A stretch of 64,000 nt of DNA from Echinarachnius parma (lineage: Eukaryota; Echinodermata; Echinoidea; Clypeasteroida; Echinarachniidae), in assembly GCA_037951105.1 (NCBI GenBank), contig JBAMJV010010074.1, positions 33,501 through 97,500 on the forward strand. Direction: 5' to 3'. The translations under genes and the position numbers were made by a program. Under the pieces are notes generated by a model that had not been told where the DNA came from, ran no database searches, and saw only the letters and a list, made by a program, of their open reading frames with translations. Below are positions 43,089 to 56,300 of this stretch, piece after piece (position 1 is the stretch's first letter; every line of letters starts with the position of its first letter).

Positions 43089-46000
43089 GTAAGGCGATGA
43101 AACTTGCTTTTGTGAATCTTTATGTAGCGCAGTATGAAGTTATTTAATAAAAAAAACATGCACAAATCCTCAATTTCAAAATAATGTGATTTTGTTCAGA
43201 GTTAAATTGAAAGTGAAACTGAGTGAAACCGATTCTGAAACTGAAAGAAGACATGAGTGTCAAGTGATTTAATTTCTGCTTGTAAATTTGAGAGTTTGAG
43301 CAAAATATGTCAAGACATTGAACTGAATATTATATTATCACATGGAAATTTCTGGCTTTTTACCAAATTTTGAAAGGTCAATTTCTTTTAAAATAAAAAG
43401 ACTACTTAAAAAAAAAAAAAAAAACAATTCTGGTCATGTGATTGGTGCCTAAACAAAAATAGTTAACATCGTATAGACTACATACAATACAATGATACAT
43501 TGTCAAATTTGTACCTTTACATTTCATTTGTATGTGAAATGTTCTGAAATCAGTATTTGATTGCTGGAGAATTAAATCTGCAAGTAAAAAGGTATACTCG
43601 TTAAATCTATTGAATTATTGTTTAGCAACATATTCTTGCAAATATTTCCCTAGTGAGCCTAATCGGGATCGACGGTGACAATGCTACGAGGATCACACGC
43701 TTTGCCAACTACCTGCGAAACCTTCTGCCCTCCAACGATGTCATCGTCATGGAGATGGCCGCTAAGGCCATTGGACGCCTGGCCCTCGCCGGCGGAACGT
43801 TCACACCGGAGTATGTAGACTTTGAGGTGAAGAGAGCCCTCGAGTGGCTGGGTGGAGACAGGCAGGAGGGGCGCAGGCATGCTGCGGTGAGTATCTTAGT
43901 TGTATGTTCATTATTTTTAATGTTTTGTTCCCATCCTAGATATTGTAATTCACCAATTCCCATTGAGTCAATGTATATTGCAACAAGTAATAGGTTTAGC
44001 AGGGCTTAACATTTCCACTTACCTGCTTGCCTGAAGTCACAGTTTTTAATAGACATTTCTCTGTTTTTTATTACCTAATGCTCCCACACCAAATTGGGAA
44101 AAGTCTATACTTTCCCTCCATTTGGGCCACCTGTGAAAACATAATCATTGGGTTAAGATTACTTTGTATGAGTCATTCCTCTAGTGTTAAAGTACGAGCG
44201 AAACTAAGCCAACATCATGAATTTCAAACCCATTTCTATGAAAAGGACACTAGGAATAGGGTCTCATTCTAAGGCTCAACATTAGCCTAGTTGGGTAAGT
44301 GAACTAAATACTCTTTAAATGTTTTAGGCCCCAAACTAGAATTGGCTGGTCTGAAGAATGAAGTTTGTATACAGTATAATATTTCAGATGCTCAGGCATG
44401 CAAGTAAAGATTGGCATGTTGAGTCCTTGATTAGCTTTACTGGATGATCTATGACCATGTGTTTAACCTGATATAAACTAGGCCTTAGAAACAAGTTTGC
44501 TTTTCTTTGGCAATTCATTTAGGTGTTGGTCTTGAGAGAGCTTGCAGAGAACACTCCGACATTCTTCTTCCAACAAGTGCAGTCATTCTTCGACAATATC
44601 TTCAATGCAATCAGAGATCCAAAGGTGAGATGAAACTATTATCAGACATCCAAAATTATTCTGGTATACAATTAAAATATATAATTGAAAACTGGTCGAG
44701 CAGGGCTCTCCCTTAAGCGTTTCTTTTAGGTGGCCAAATTGACGCATCAGATCGACTCTTACCATCTACTTGTGTGTTGAAGATTCTAATTAGTTGGTAG
44801 CCCAAATTAACCTGTTGCTTACAGGAACAGGGTGGGCTATGTACAAAGTCTATGGGAATTTCAGAATCTCGTAGTGAACAGGTTAAAGAGTTTATAATGG
44901 CCAAATGAAATTCCCGGTGGCCTTTAGCACCCAGGCCACAGCCAAAATAAGTACGACTTCTACTAAAAAAAGTACAACTTCTGAGGGAGAACATCAAAGA
45001 TGTCGTTCAAAACATCAAGTCCCAAATATTAAGTGGATTTCATAAAAATCAAAATTGTTGATCTACCAATTTCACAATTGGATATATCTAACCAAGAATT
45101 TAATTTCAATTTTATATCATAGCAAGCGATCCGTGAGGCTGCGGTGTCGGCCCTGCGTGCATGCCTGGAACTTACTGCACAGAGGGAGACCAAAGAGATG
45201 CAGAAGCCTCAGTGGTATAAAGTAAGTGGATTGCAGTTCTTTATAATCAAGCCTCTACAACCCACACAAGCATGTCATCCCGAGTCATGCGCTAACTGAA
45301 CCCAAGTCAAGAACCCACTCAACTGGCAGGAGCTTTATTCATACTGCGATCACTGTGTGGAACAGCCTGCCAGAGAACATAGTTGGTGTGATCTATGGAA
45401 ATGGAGTTCAATCTTTCAAGAAACGTGTGCATAAGCACCTTTTGCAGAAGACGTCCAATATCTGATGGCATTCGGAAATCTTAAGCTGCTGTGAACCATT
45501 GATTGGCCTATGAGGATGTCTTTTATAGCGCTCTTTGCCTATATTTGAGTTTGATTCATATCTCGCCTTATGGGCTATTCACTATAGCATATTATAAAAA
45601 AACAACAACAAAAACAAAACAAACGAAAACACCAATTTGTTCTACTTGCCAGAAAGTTTATTTGCCTGCAAAAAAAAAATCAAAAGGAAAACTAATTGTG
45701 CTGGGTAGCGTGATATATATGCTTATTTTTCTAATGCGATTTATTTGTAAGGAATTACATTTTCTCTTCCTGAGTAGAGCAGAAATGTTAGTTGCCCGAT
45801 CAAGCAACCAAATTAGACCATCTATAAAATTGTTCAGATTGTCCTAGGCAAAGAGCAAGTGACTTGAATTAACCTCACTTTTTACCAAGTGCAACATGAA
45901 ACCAATATAAATAACAATGAGACAACAAGAATTTTCTTGTGAGCACATTACATATGATTTTATTTCAATATAAAATGCAAAATAAATTGAGTGATCCCTC

Positions 46001-47026
46001 ATGTTGACAGCTCAGCATAAAACAATGTATTTTTTCTTTCATTCAATAGCAAACCTATGAGGAAGCAGAGAGGGGTTTTGAAGAGACAAGCAAAGGGGAG
46101 AAGGGGCTAAACCGAGATGACCGAGCCCACGGATCACTTCTCATCATCAACGAACTCATCAGGAACAGCAGTCGGGAGGGAGAGGTGAATATTGAATAGA
46201 TTTAGTTTTTACATTGATGGGCTATTTGAACAGATAAAACAATAAACAAAAGTCGGGGGTTACTTTTCAAGCTCGACTCCATTGAAACAGCACTTCACAA
46301 TTACTTTTGCATTGAACTCTGTGCAAATTTACGGGGGCTCTTTTTGGTATTTCGGGTTGCTAAATCATGGAGACCGTATAATGTCTTTCTGACGTCATGG
46401 CAGGGACATGAAGAGGAAACTGCTATATATAACTGCGTGTTACACCGTAGATTTTGTAATTTTTGTAAATATTTACTGAGCATTTTTGGTGCTTTAAACT
46501 ACTGTCGGTTTTCAATTAATCTACACTTTGATATGATTGATCATCATCTCTCAGCGCTTTTTCATATTATTACCCTAGTAATCAGACACGCTCACAATCA
46601 ATCCGCACATGACATGCACTTACTACTTAGATAGGAGTAAGGCATTCTACTACACAATTTAGAAGATTTACTGCAATGTCGCTGAAGCAATGTAGGAATA
46701 TAGTGAAGTAGTGTTAATTGTTACAATCAGCAAAAATAAGCACAAAATAAGTGTAACTTTCTTTTCTTTTCAGCGCTTGCGCCAAGAAATGGAAGAGGTA
46801 TCACAGCAGCAGACTCAACATGAGCATAGTTTTAGGGTAAGTTTTGTTTTTAACCCAACTAATAATTACTACATACATGTAGACGCTCTCTTTGAAAGGC
46901 AAGACAACATTGTTATGTATTTTGAACCAACACCTGCCACTTCAATTAGAAATACAAAAACATAATGTCATAAGAGACATTTTAATCTTTGAGGTGCAAG
47001 AATATTGAACAGTATGACAAATTAAA

Positions 47027-47060
<34 letters not shown>

Positions 47061-47222
47061 GCTACCGTATTTGCCGGTGTATAAACCGCACCTGTGTATT
47101 AACCGCACCACCATTTTTGCAAAAAAAAATTTTTGGAAAAAAGTGCGGTTAATACGCTATAAACCGCACCCGTGTATTTTTTTTAAAAGGTGCGGTTAAT
47201 ACACCAGCAAATACGGTATCTA

Positions 47223-47285
<63 letters not shown>

Positions 47286-47298
47286 GTCTATCTATCTG

Positions 47299-47338
<40 letters not shown>

Positions 47339-50300
47339 ATCCATCCATCCATCCATCCATCCATCCATCCATCCATCCATCCATCCATCCATCCATCCAT
47401 CCATCCATCCATCCATCCATCCATCCATCCATCCATCCATCCATCCATCCATCCATCCATCCATCCATCCATCCATCCATCCATCCATCCATCCATCCAT
47501 CCATCCATCCATCCATCCATCCATCCATCCATCCATCCATCCATCCATCCATCCATCCATCCATCCATCCATCCATCCATCCATCCATCCATCCATCCAT
47601 CCATCCATCTAGTCTCATCACAGTCTACTTTAATTTCTTTGCTCCCCCATTTATTCATATATTTCACCATCATCTAATATTTATTTGATAAACGTATGTG
47701 CTATTTAAATATTAATTTATATTTTTAATTAATATCTAGGAGCTGGGAATAATGAGTACTACTAAAACCAAGGTTGGTGGGCAAGCTATGTACGGCCAGC
47801 GGGCCCTGGCCACCCCTCTTTCCCTCGTCTCAACCAGCATTCAGCCCAAGGCTCGCATCACAGAGAGCAGATACTGTCAGGAACTCATGATGGAGAAGTT
47901 TGATTGCGTAAGAGATGTTGAATTGGTTTTGTTATATTAAGGTACATTATTTTGTCTCATGAAATGTTGTTTCTACATATTGTTTATACTTTTACTGTTG
48001 TTTTCAAGTTCTTGATGGGTCTGCATTCTACAACCCTGTAGCTTTTCAGCAGTCCCTTTCCTCTCTAATGTCCATACAAAATATGTTTGAATAATTGAAA
48101 TTTCAATTAATGATTTATGTGATGCTGAATTGATTTTCTTATGTTTTATTCTGACCAAAAACATATATATATTTTGCTATATCCTTCAAACACTCGTAAA
48201 TGCAATGAATGAAACTATTTTGTAGGGCTCCCTTTGCATTTGGTGGCCGAACTGACTGAAACGTTATGAATTTTGCACCTTGTGTTTATTTATTTTTTTC
48301 ACTTCATGAATGTTTCACTTTTACATTTACATGAACTTGAGTCCTTTTCGCAATCCCCAGGCACTAGTCGATGGGATTTCTTCTCTTGTCATCATACATC
48401 TATGTCATTGTTATTCTTTTCCTGGAAATAAAATAAATAAAATAAATAAAATAAATAAATACTCTCTTACAGGTTTGCGTGCAAGTGCTGAAGTTCAGGA
48501 GTAGCAGGAGTCCGCTTATCCAACAGATTCTGCTCAACCTTCTGCCCCGGCTTGCTGCCTTCGACCCCAAGGGATTTGTGGACTCGTAAGTCTCCTATGT
48601 GACCGACTATAGCAAAACCCTGCACTTGTCGGTAAAAATCAAAATGTAGATGTTCATACCATTAGAATGGCCTCATCACAAGCTTTCATTTGATGCTTTG
48701 TTCTAAAAAATTGGTCAATGATTGGCAAAGATATGATTGTTTCAATTTTACAATCATAAGTCTTTTACGCACTTTCAAAACATGAATTACCGACAAGTGC
48801 AGGGTTTTGCTATAGCTGGTCACATATAACAGATATGTGTTATTGTGTAGTATGCTCCCCAGGGAGTTGAGATTGTGCACAAGATAATTGTGTTTTTTAA
48901 AAACTGTACCTGGTGACCAAGGGTAATAATTATACTACAGAGATTAGAAACTCTGTATTAATCGCTATATAAATGCAATCTATTATTGTTATTGTTATGT
49001 AATGTGTGCAACTTAGTATGTTCATATAAAACTAAACATGAAATTCATAGATAATAGTCAGTGTTTGTAGTTCACCCATTCAAAACAATATGATTTTATT
49101 TAGCATGCATTCTCCATATACAATAGCCCAAGTATTTTTTCAGACAATTCTTGAATGGGTCACGTTTCTAGAAAAAGAGGGAGATATATTTCCTTAGGTG
49201 CTCACTGTACACAGGTTTGACTGTAACATGAGATTACTTAACCTGTTGCTTACAGCAACCGGTTGGGTTATGTACAAAGTCTATAGGGGTTTCAGAATCT
49301 CGAAGGGAACGGGTTAAAATGATTGTAGCTTTGAATACTTTTTACTATTCAATTTTTGTTTAACCTTTCTTTATAATGTTTCAGGTACCTGGATGATACA
49401 GTGAACTATTTGCTGATTCCTTTGAAAAGGGTAAGTATGTTCCATAACAATCTGGGCCCATATTCATGAAAGCCCACTAGCTTAGTTCTTTGCTAAGTCA
49501 ATTTTGGATGGCGTGCAGGGAATAATTTTCCTGGTATCGCATCGCAATTTGCTATGCATTTTTAATATGACTGCTATACAAAATATCTTTTGTATAGCAG
49601 TTTTCTACCATAGAAGTGTACAGAATTTCATTTGAAATATTTATCCATCGGTTAAAAGTGCTAATCAAATTTGAGGAGGTAAATTATTCCCTGGGCGTGG
49701 TTATAGTTGGGGACAAGGAAAACTGTTTGTTGCTCAATAAACTGTGCATTTAAAATACACTTAGCAATGAACTAAGCTAGCAGGTTTTCATGAATATGGG
49801 GCCTGGCCACTAAGCATCCTCTTTACGATGTGAAAACGAATGAATTCTGATGATCACTTTGAAAATGTTGAACAGCTATATTGGATTGCAGTGGAGAAAT
49901 TTTCACAAATAAAAATCTGAATACAAAATAAATCAATAAAAGAGAATGAAAGAGAGGAGGAATAGAGCATTATATTAAACATTGATTGTATAGTCTGATT
50001 CCGAGTTATTTGCAATGGGTTGAATACAAAAGATTGTTATAACCATTACTATAACTCCATATGAATAGTAATAAAATATGCAATATGTATAGCGCCTAAC
50101 ATGTTTGATCAGATTCCGATTCAGTTTCATATTTATAGTTGTGTTAAAAAAAACACAATTTGATTTCAGAATCTTTAAACAATGCAACTCTAAATGCATA
50201 AATGAATTGTTTACATCTACAAATTGAAATTGAATATCACAATACTAGCAGCATCTAAAATATGATCATCATCTAAAGCCTGTAACAATGATATTTTATA

Positions 50301-53300
50301 AATGCAGGACAGAGAACGCTCACACGCATTCCAAGCAGTGGGACTATTGGCCGTTGCCGTTGAGAGGAACATAACGGATCACCTGCCCAAAATCTTTGAG
50401 ATAATTCGCTCGTCCCTTCCGCACAAGGACATTCCGCACAGGTAGGTTATGATTAACATGTAAAGCCCACCGCACACAGAGCCGACTCGATCCGATCCGA
50501 CTGGTTTTCAGTCGGGCTAGAGGTGGGCCCGGTCAGTCTGATCCGTTTCATCTTGTTGAATTGGCCCCAACTAGCATCCGACTGTCTTTCGACTGGCAAA
50601 ATGTGTGTCGCAAGGCACTGAAAACTGAGCTGATCCGAATGAAAACCAGTCGAATCGGGTCGAGTTGGCTCTGTCTGCAGCGGGCTTAACTCTCTGAGTG
50701 CCAACGTTTTAATTCAATTCAGTTCAGTTTATTGATGCCATAAACGTCAGATATTTGTTCAACAAGAACAATGTGACTAGGAAATTACAAAGTCTAAGAA
50801 AGCCGATGGCTTGAGAAAAGTAGATAGATAGATATATTTTACTTGGTCTTCAAACATATGAATGTTAAAAACAATAATCTACTTCATTACTTCCAAAGGC
50901 CAGATAAACTCAGAAAATCATTTCAAACTATATTATACTTAACCCGTTCAGGACGGACTGATTTTTGCTACAACATGTATTCTCCATAGACCAAAGCCTG
51001 AATATTTTCGGGACCAGTCCTGAACGGGTTAATACCACTTAATCGAGATCTGGAGACAAGTTTATTGGGACGACGTAATCTTCCATTCCTCTACTATGAA
51101 TATAAAAAGAAATTCAGCTCGGTAAAAAGGTTGAGTGTCTGTGCTGATCATTCCACTCTTATTTATTCTGTGCACGAAGGAACAAATCAATAGATTTGAT
51201 TTGATGAGTATTGTGACTAGAGTCGCTGCCATAGCATTCAGAGGGTTAAAGTCATCCAAACCTGTAAACCTTTAACCTGTAAAGTGTCCAAATCCACGAA
51301 AATTACTTGGAGCTTCCTCGTTTCTCTTCTACCGTGTTGTTTAGCTTATGGTAAGAGAAGAATAAAATAGGGTTTGATTTTTTCAAATGTCCCTTTAGTA
51401 TGAAGATAATTATCATTGAAAATCATTTTTTCTAAAGCGTTAATCAACGCAATTGAAAAAAAGTACAATTGTCTCAGCTGAGAACGTCCGCATGCAGCAC
51501 CCGTGAGAACATTCCGGAGATTGAACTTTGAGCCGAGCGAGTTCAAATTCCATGAATTATGTACTACGTGTGTAAAAATACACGGGTGCGAATATCTCAA
51601 ACGGATCATTCATTACTGCGACAAAAGTATGGCAGACCATCAGTATTCGGTGATAAAATATGAACTCAATATTCGTTTTTTTCACTAGGTAAACAGTGTT
51701 TGTTTTCTTTCAAACTTTCAGAAATCTTTCAATTGTATTTTACAATGATATTGATATAGGATTGAAGTCTCAAATGTCATTTTGTGCAATATCTGACACT
51801 TTACAGGTATCACTTTAATTGTGGCCTTGAGGATGCTTTAAATAGATTGAAATTATTTAATTAATTCAAATATAAAACTAGAATCCAGTTAATAGTTATG
51901 ATTGGTAGTACAAGTTCATAATATTTTAGAAAACTTGGTACAGAAACAGCTGAAAATTACATAAATTCAAAACAATGGCAGTCAGTTGCAGTATGATGTG
52001 GTGGCTTAGTTCCTCGTATGCATTGTTCAGTTTAGTTTTCAGTTTCAGTTTATTTTCATTTCCAACAAATATTCAAATACATAACATTGTATAAAACAAA
52101 ACAAAGTTTGCATGTGTAAAATTAAACAACCTATTGAAGTACAATGAAAACTAGGATCATATACAGGGAATAATATATTTGGAAATTTGCTTGGTGAAAA
52201 TGTATTTGGTGAAGTTTGCTGAACAAAACGTATGCGTGTTTGTCATCTTTGCATCTTTTTGCAAGTTTAAGATAGAAAAAAAAATGCCTTAAGGATTTAC
52301 CTCTTAGAATAATCCAAATAAAATTGTCATAACATTGCTAGATTGAATGCATAAATAGTTATTTAAAAGTTCAAAAAATTTTGCCAACTTAAGGATCATT
52401 CTTGTTTTTTTGTGGTTGTAGGAACACAAGCACATAGTGGTTGACCCGGCCGTGATCACATACATCAGTTTACTGGCCAAAGTCTAATATTAACAGTTAA
52501 AAGGGTCAATAATTTGTAAGAGTGTAAACATGATATCAATGAGTAGTTTTCAGTAAGGCTTACCTGTTTAATTTATGTTTCTTTTCTTTGTTTTCATTGT
52601 TTTGTGTCTCCGCCTCCTTTCCACACATGTGTTGTTTTGGTATATATTCTGTTGTCTCTATGCAGTAACTGTCATTTGCCCTGACGAAGATCCTGCTGGG
52701 ATTGAAAGCTAGGCTGTATACGACTCTCATTTTATCACTTTGGCGATATTAAGTAGATATTCAGCAGTATTTTCTTAATTCTTTTCTTTCTGTGTGTGTC
52801 TGTAGGAAGCACAAGAGCATTGTAGTTGACCCGGCTGTCTTCACATGCATCAGTATGCTGGCCAGGGCAGTCAAGTCCAGCATCGATAGAGAGGTCAAGG
52901 AACTTTTAGAGCCCATGCTAGCAGTTGGCTTGAGGTTTGTATCAAATCTGAATACTGGACATTGTTTTGCAATTTTGGAGAAAATTCATTTTGTAAATTT
53001 GTTTTATGAACAAAGTGTTTTTTTGGTTGTCCGTACGTCTGTCCATCTCTCCCGTATTCGTTCTTGCGATATCTTAAGAACTGGCTGACAAATCATTTTG
53101 AAACTTGGTATTTGTGTACATATTGGGGTGACAATGATCTGATTAGATTTTGGGGTCATGAGGTCACAGGTCATGGAGCTCATTATATTTGCAAAATTGG
53201 CTTGTAAGCATAATATCTCAAGAACCGGTTGACAGATTACCATACATCTGTATATATCTTTGGGAGCTAATGAACTGAGTAGATTTTGAGGCCCTAAGAT

Positions 53301-56300
53301 CAAAGGTCAAGGTCACAGGGCTCATTATATATATATATGCAAAGTAGCTTGTAATTGCATTATTTCAAGAACCTTGCTACCATTATTCATAGTAGGGAGC
53401 CAATGAACAATGTCCACCAGGCTCCCACGCAGTGCAAGCCCTGATTAATATCCTCTTATCCTTTTGTCATCAGCCCTGCTTTGACAGCTGCCCTACACGA
53501 CCTGGCTGAACAGATCCCACAGTTGAAGAAGGACATCCAAGATGGCCTCCTCAAGATGCTGTCCCTCGTGCTCATGCACAAACCCCTGCGCCATCCTGGG
53601 ACACCGAGGGCGCTGCTCTCGCCGACCAGTCAAACCAGTAAGATCTATTTTCTATCGATTATATGGTTGTTTTTGTAAGATTATTCTCATTCTTGAAATA
53701 TCTAAAAACTGATTGGTCATTGTAATCGATCCTAAAATCGGTTCATTTCGTTTATTCATTTCAATGTCAAATAGAAAGGTATACCATATAAATACAAAAT
53801 ATAGGAAGTTATATATCATAAATGCAACTAAATTTAATTTACTTAAAGTGATCCGTGTAAAGTGTCAGATATTGCACAAACTGACATTTGAGACTTCAAT
53901 CCTATATCAATATCATTGTAAAATAGAATTGAAAGATTTGTGAAAGTTTGAAAGAAAACGAACACTGTTTACCTAGTGAAAAGACGAATATTGAGTTCAT
54001 ATTTTATCACCGAATACTGATGGTCTGTTGTAGATTTGTTGCAGTAAAAATCATCCGTTTGATCTTGACGATATTCGCACCTGTGTATACAGCTACATAC
54101 GGTACGGAATTCATGGAATTTGCACACACTAGGCTCAAAATTCAGTGGGTCGGGAAAATTTCTCACGCGCGCTGGCAGGACGTATTCAGCGACGTCAATT
54201 GTACTTTTTATCAATACCGTTAGCTAACGCTTTTGAAATAATGATTTTCAATGATAACTATCTTCATACTAAAGGGACATTTGAAAAAACCGAACCCTAT
54301 TTTATTCTTCTCTTACCATAAGCTAAACAACACGGCAGAAGAGAAACGAGGAAGCTCCAAGTATTTTTCGTGGAGTTAGACACTTTACCTGTGTCACTTT
54401 AAGCTTCTTAAATAAAGATGATTGAAATTAATCAAGAGAAGACTAAAAGGCTTGGGTGCCTTGTGGATGAGAGTTCTCTCGGCATAAAATAAATTGATTT
54501 AATTTTGCACAAAATAATATTGTTACAATAACATCCAAAGACTTTAGATCTTAGTCTTGTAGTGAAACAGGCCCTAGACAACAGTCAGTGCACAAATATA
54601 AACAAAATATGTTTTTGTTTTCTTTATTGCCATAGCGACTGGCCTAGCGTCTCCAGACGCAGGTGATATGACCAGCACGGTGCTTGCACTGCGAACCTTG
54701 GGCACCTTTGACTTCGAGGGTCACTCCCTGACTCAGTTTGTCCGCCACTGCGCCGACCACTTCCTGTCCAGCGAGCACAAGGAGATCCGAATTGAGGCGG
54801 CTCGAACCTGTTCCAGGCTGCTGCAGCCGGCTGTCAATGTGAGTTTTGTTTTTCTCTTTTATACTTGACAAGGATGTGTGATATTGTGTGTCATACTATA
54901 CTTGAAGAAGTTATATCGTGATAGGATGTCGCTTGACGACGCTGAACCATACCCAAGTATTTATGTCTTTTAGCAAGATGTTTCTTTTAATTGTTGCCCC
55001 CTACCAAGGAGGCATGGGTATGAGAGTGCAGTACAGTATGTGTGCACCTCTAAGGAAGCAATGGCTGGAATGCTCCCCAAGGAGTGGCGAGATTGTTAAA
55101 TGTATGATAAATTGTAGCATGAATCAGATCACTGATGAAATAATGTATGATGTACGCGGGGCCTTCTGGGAGAACAGTAAAAAAGCCCTGAAGAAGCTAC
55201 CCTGGGTTAACGCAGCATTGAGTATTATTATCATCTATTGTCTCTAATGTGTTAGTTTGATCATTATGAAAAGAATGATGAGCAGAGTTAAAAGTTCTTA
55301 CTGATATTTAAAAATGTATTTATTTGTCTCCAACGCAGCTTCGAAGTGCACCTCACCCTGTTAGTGCAACCAATACACAGGTCGTAGCGGAGGTCCTGTC
55401 GAAGCTTCTTGTGGTGGCCATCACAGACTCGGGTAAGAAATCTGATCTAATCAAACAAATCGTATTAAAACTTTATCAAATTTAGTCAAAGTGAATGCAT
55501 TTCCTCCCTGATAGTCACAGGAGATAATCAGTATTTCAAGTATTTTCAAGGTTCAAGCAATATAAACATTTGGGTCTGGAACCCCTGAAAATCAATAGCT
55601 TATAATTGGGACCCCATTTAACAAGAAATAGATAATAATAAAAGAAAAAAGAGCTTACTCATAGACTTAAACATGCTAACACGCACACTTACAATACCTG
55701 AGACAGTTTTCGAAGCGAAGCCTATTCTTTCGTTGCTCATTTTCATTTATTGAACAAATATTTTTTATAAAAAATTTGACTACTGTTAATGTAGAGCTTG
55801 ACAGAATATAATATGGTAATTTATTTTAAACAAAATATTTTACACCCTTTTTAGACCCAGACATCCGTTTCTGTGTGCTTGCCTCCCTGGATGAGCGTTT
55901 TGACGGTCACCTGGCTCAGGCCGAGAACCTTGCGGCCCTCTTCCTCGCTCTCAATGACGAAATGTTTGAGATACGCGAACTGGCCATGTGCACTATAGGG
56001 CGCCTCAGCAACCTCAACCCCGCCTATGTTATGCCTTCGCTTCGCAAGACTCTGATCCAGGTACATCTGCAATTTAGAGTGTAACCCTAACCCTAACCTT
56101 CTTATTTGCCTCTAACGACAAAATAATTGAGATACACAAACTAGCCACATGCACTTTAAGGGCATCTCGGCAACCCGAACCCTGCCTATGTTATGCCTTC
56201 GCTTCGCAAGACTCTGATACAGGTATGTCCGTAAATTAGACCCCAGCCCTACCACTAACCCTTACCCTAATCCTGTTCCAAGCCCTCGAGGATGAAATGT

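Noticed and set aside
47190-47673. Long frames of repeated IHPS and WMDG
   Set aside because: Artefact of the (ATCC)n microsatellite.
53948-54223. 91-codon frame on plus
   Set aside because: Falls in the TTAA-flanked element, whose inverted copy lacks the frame.
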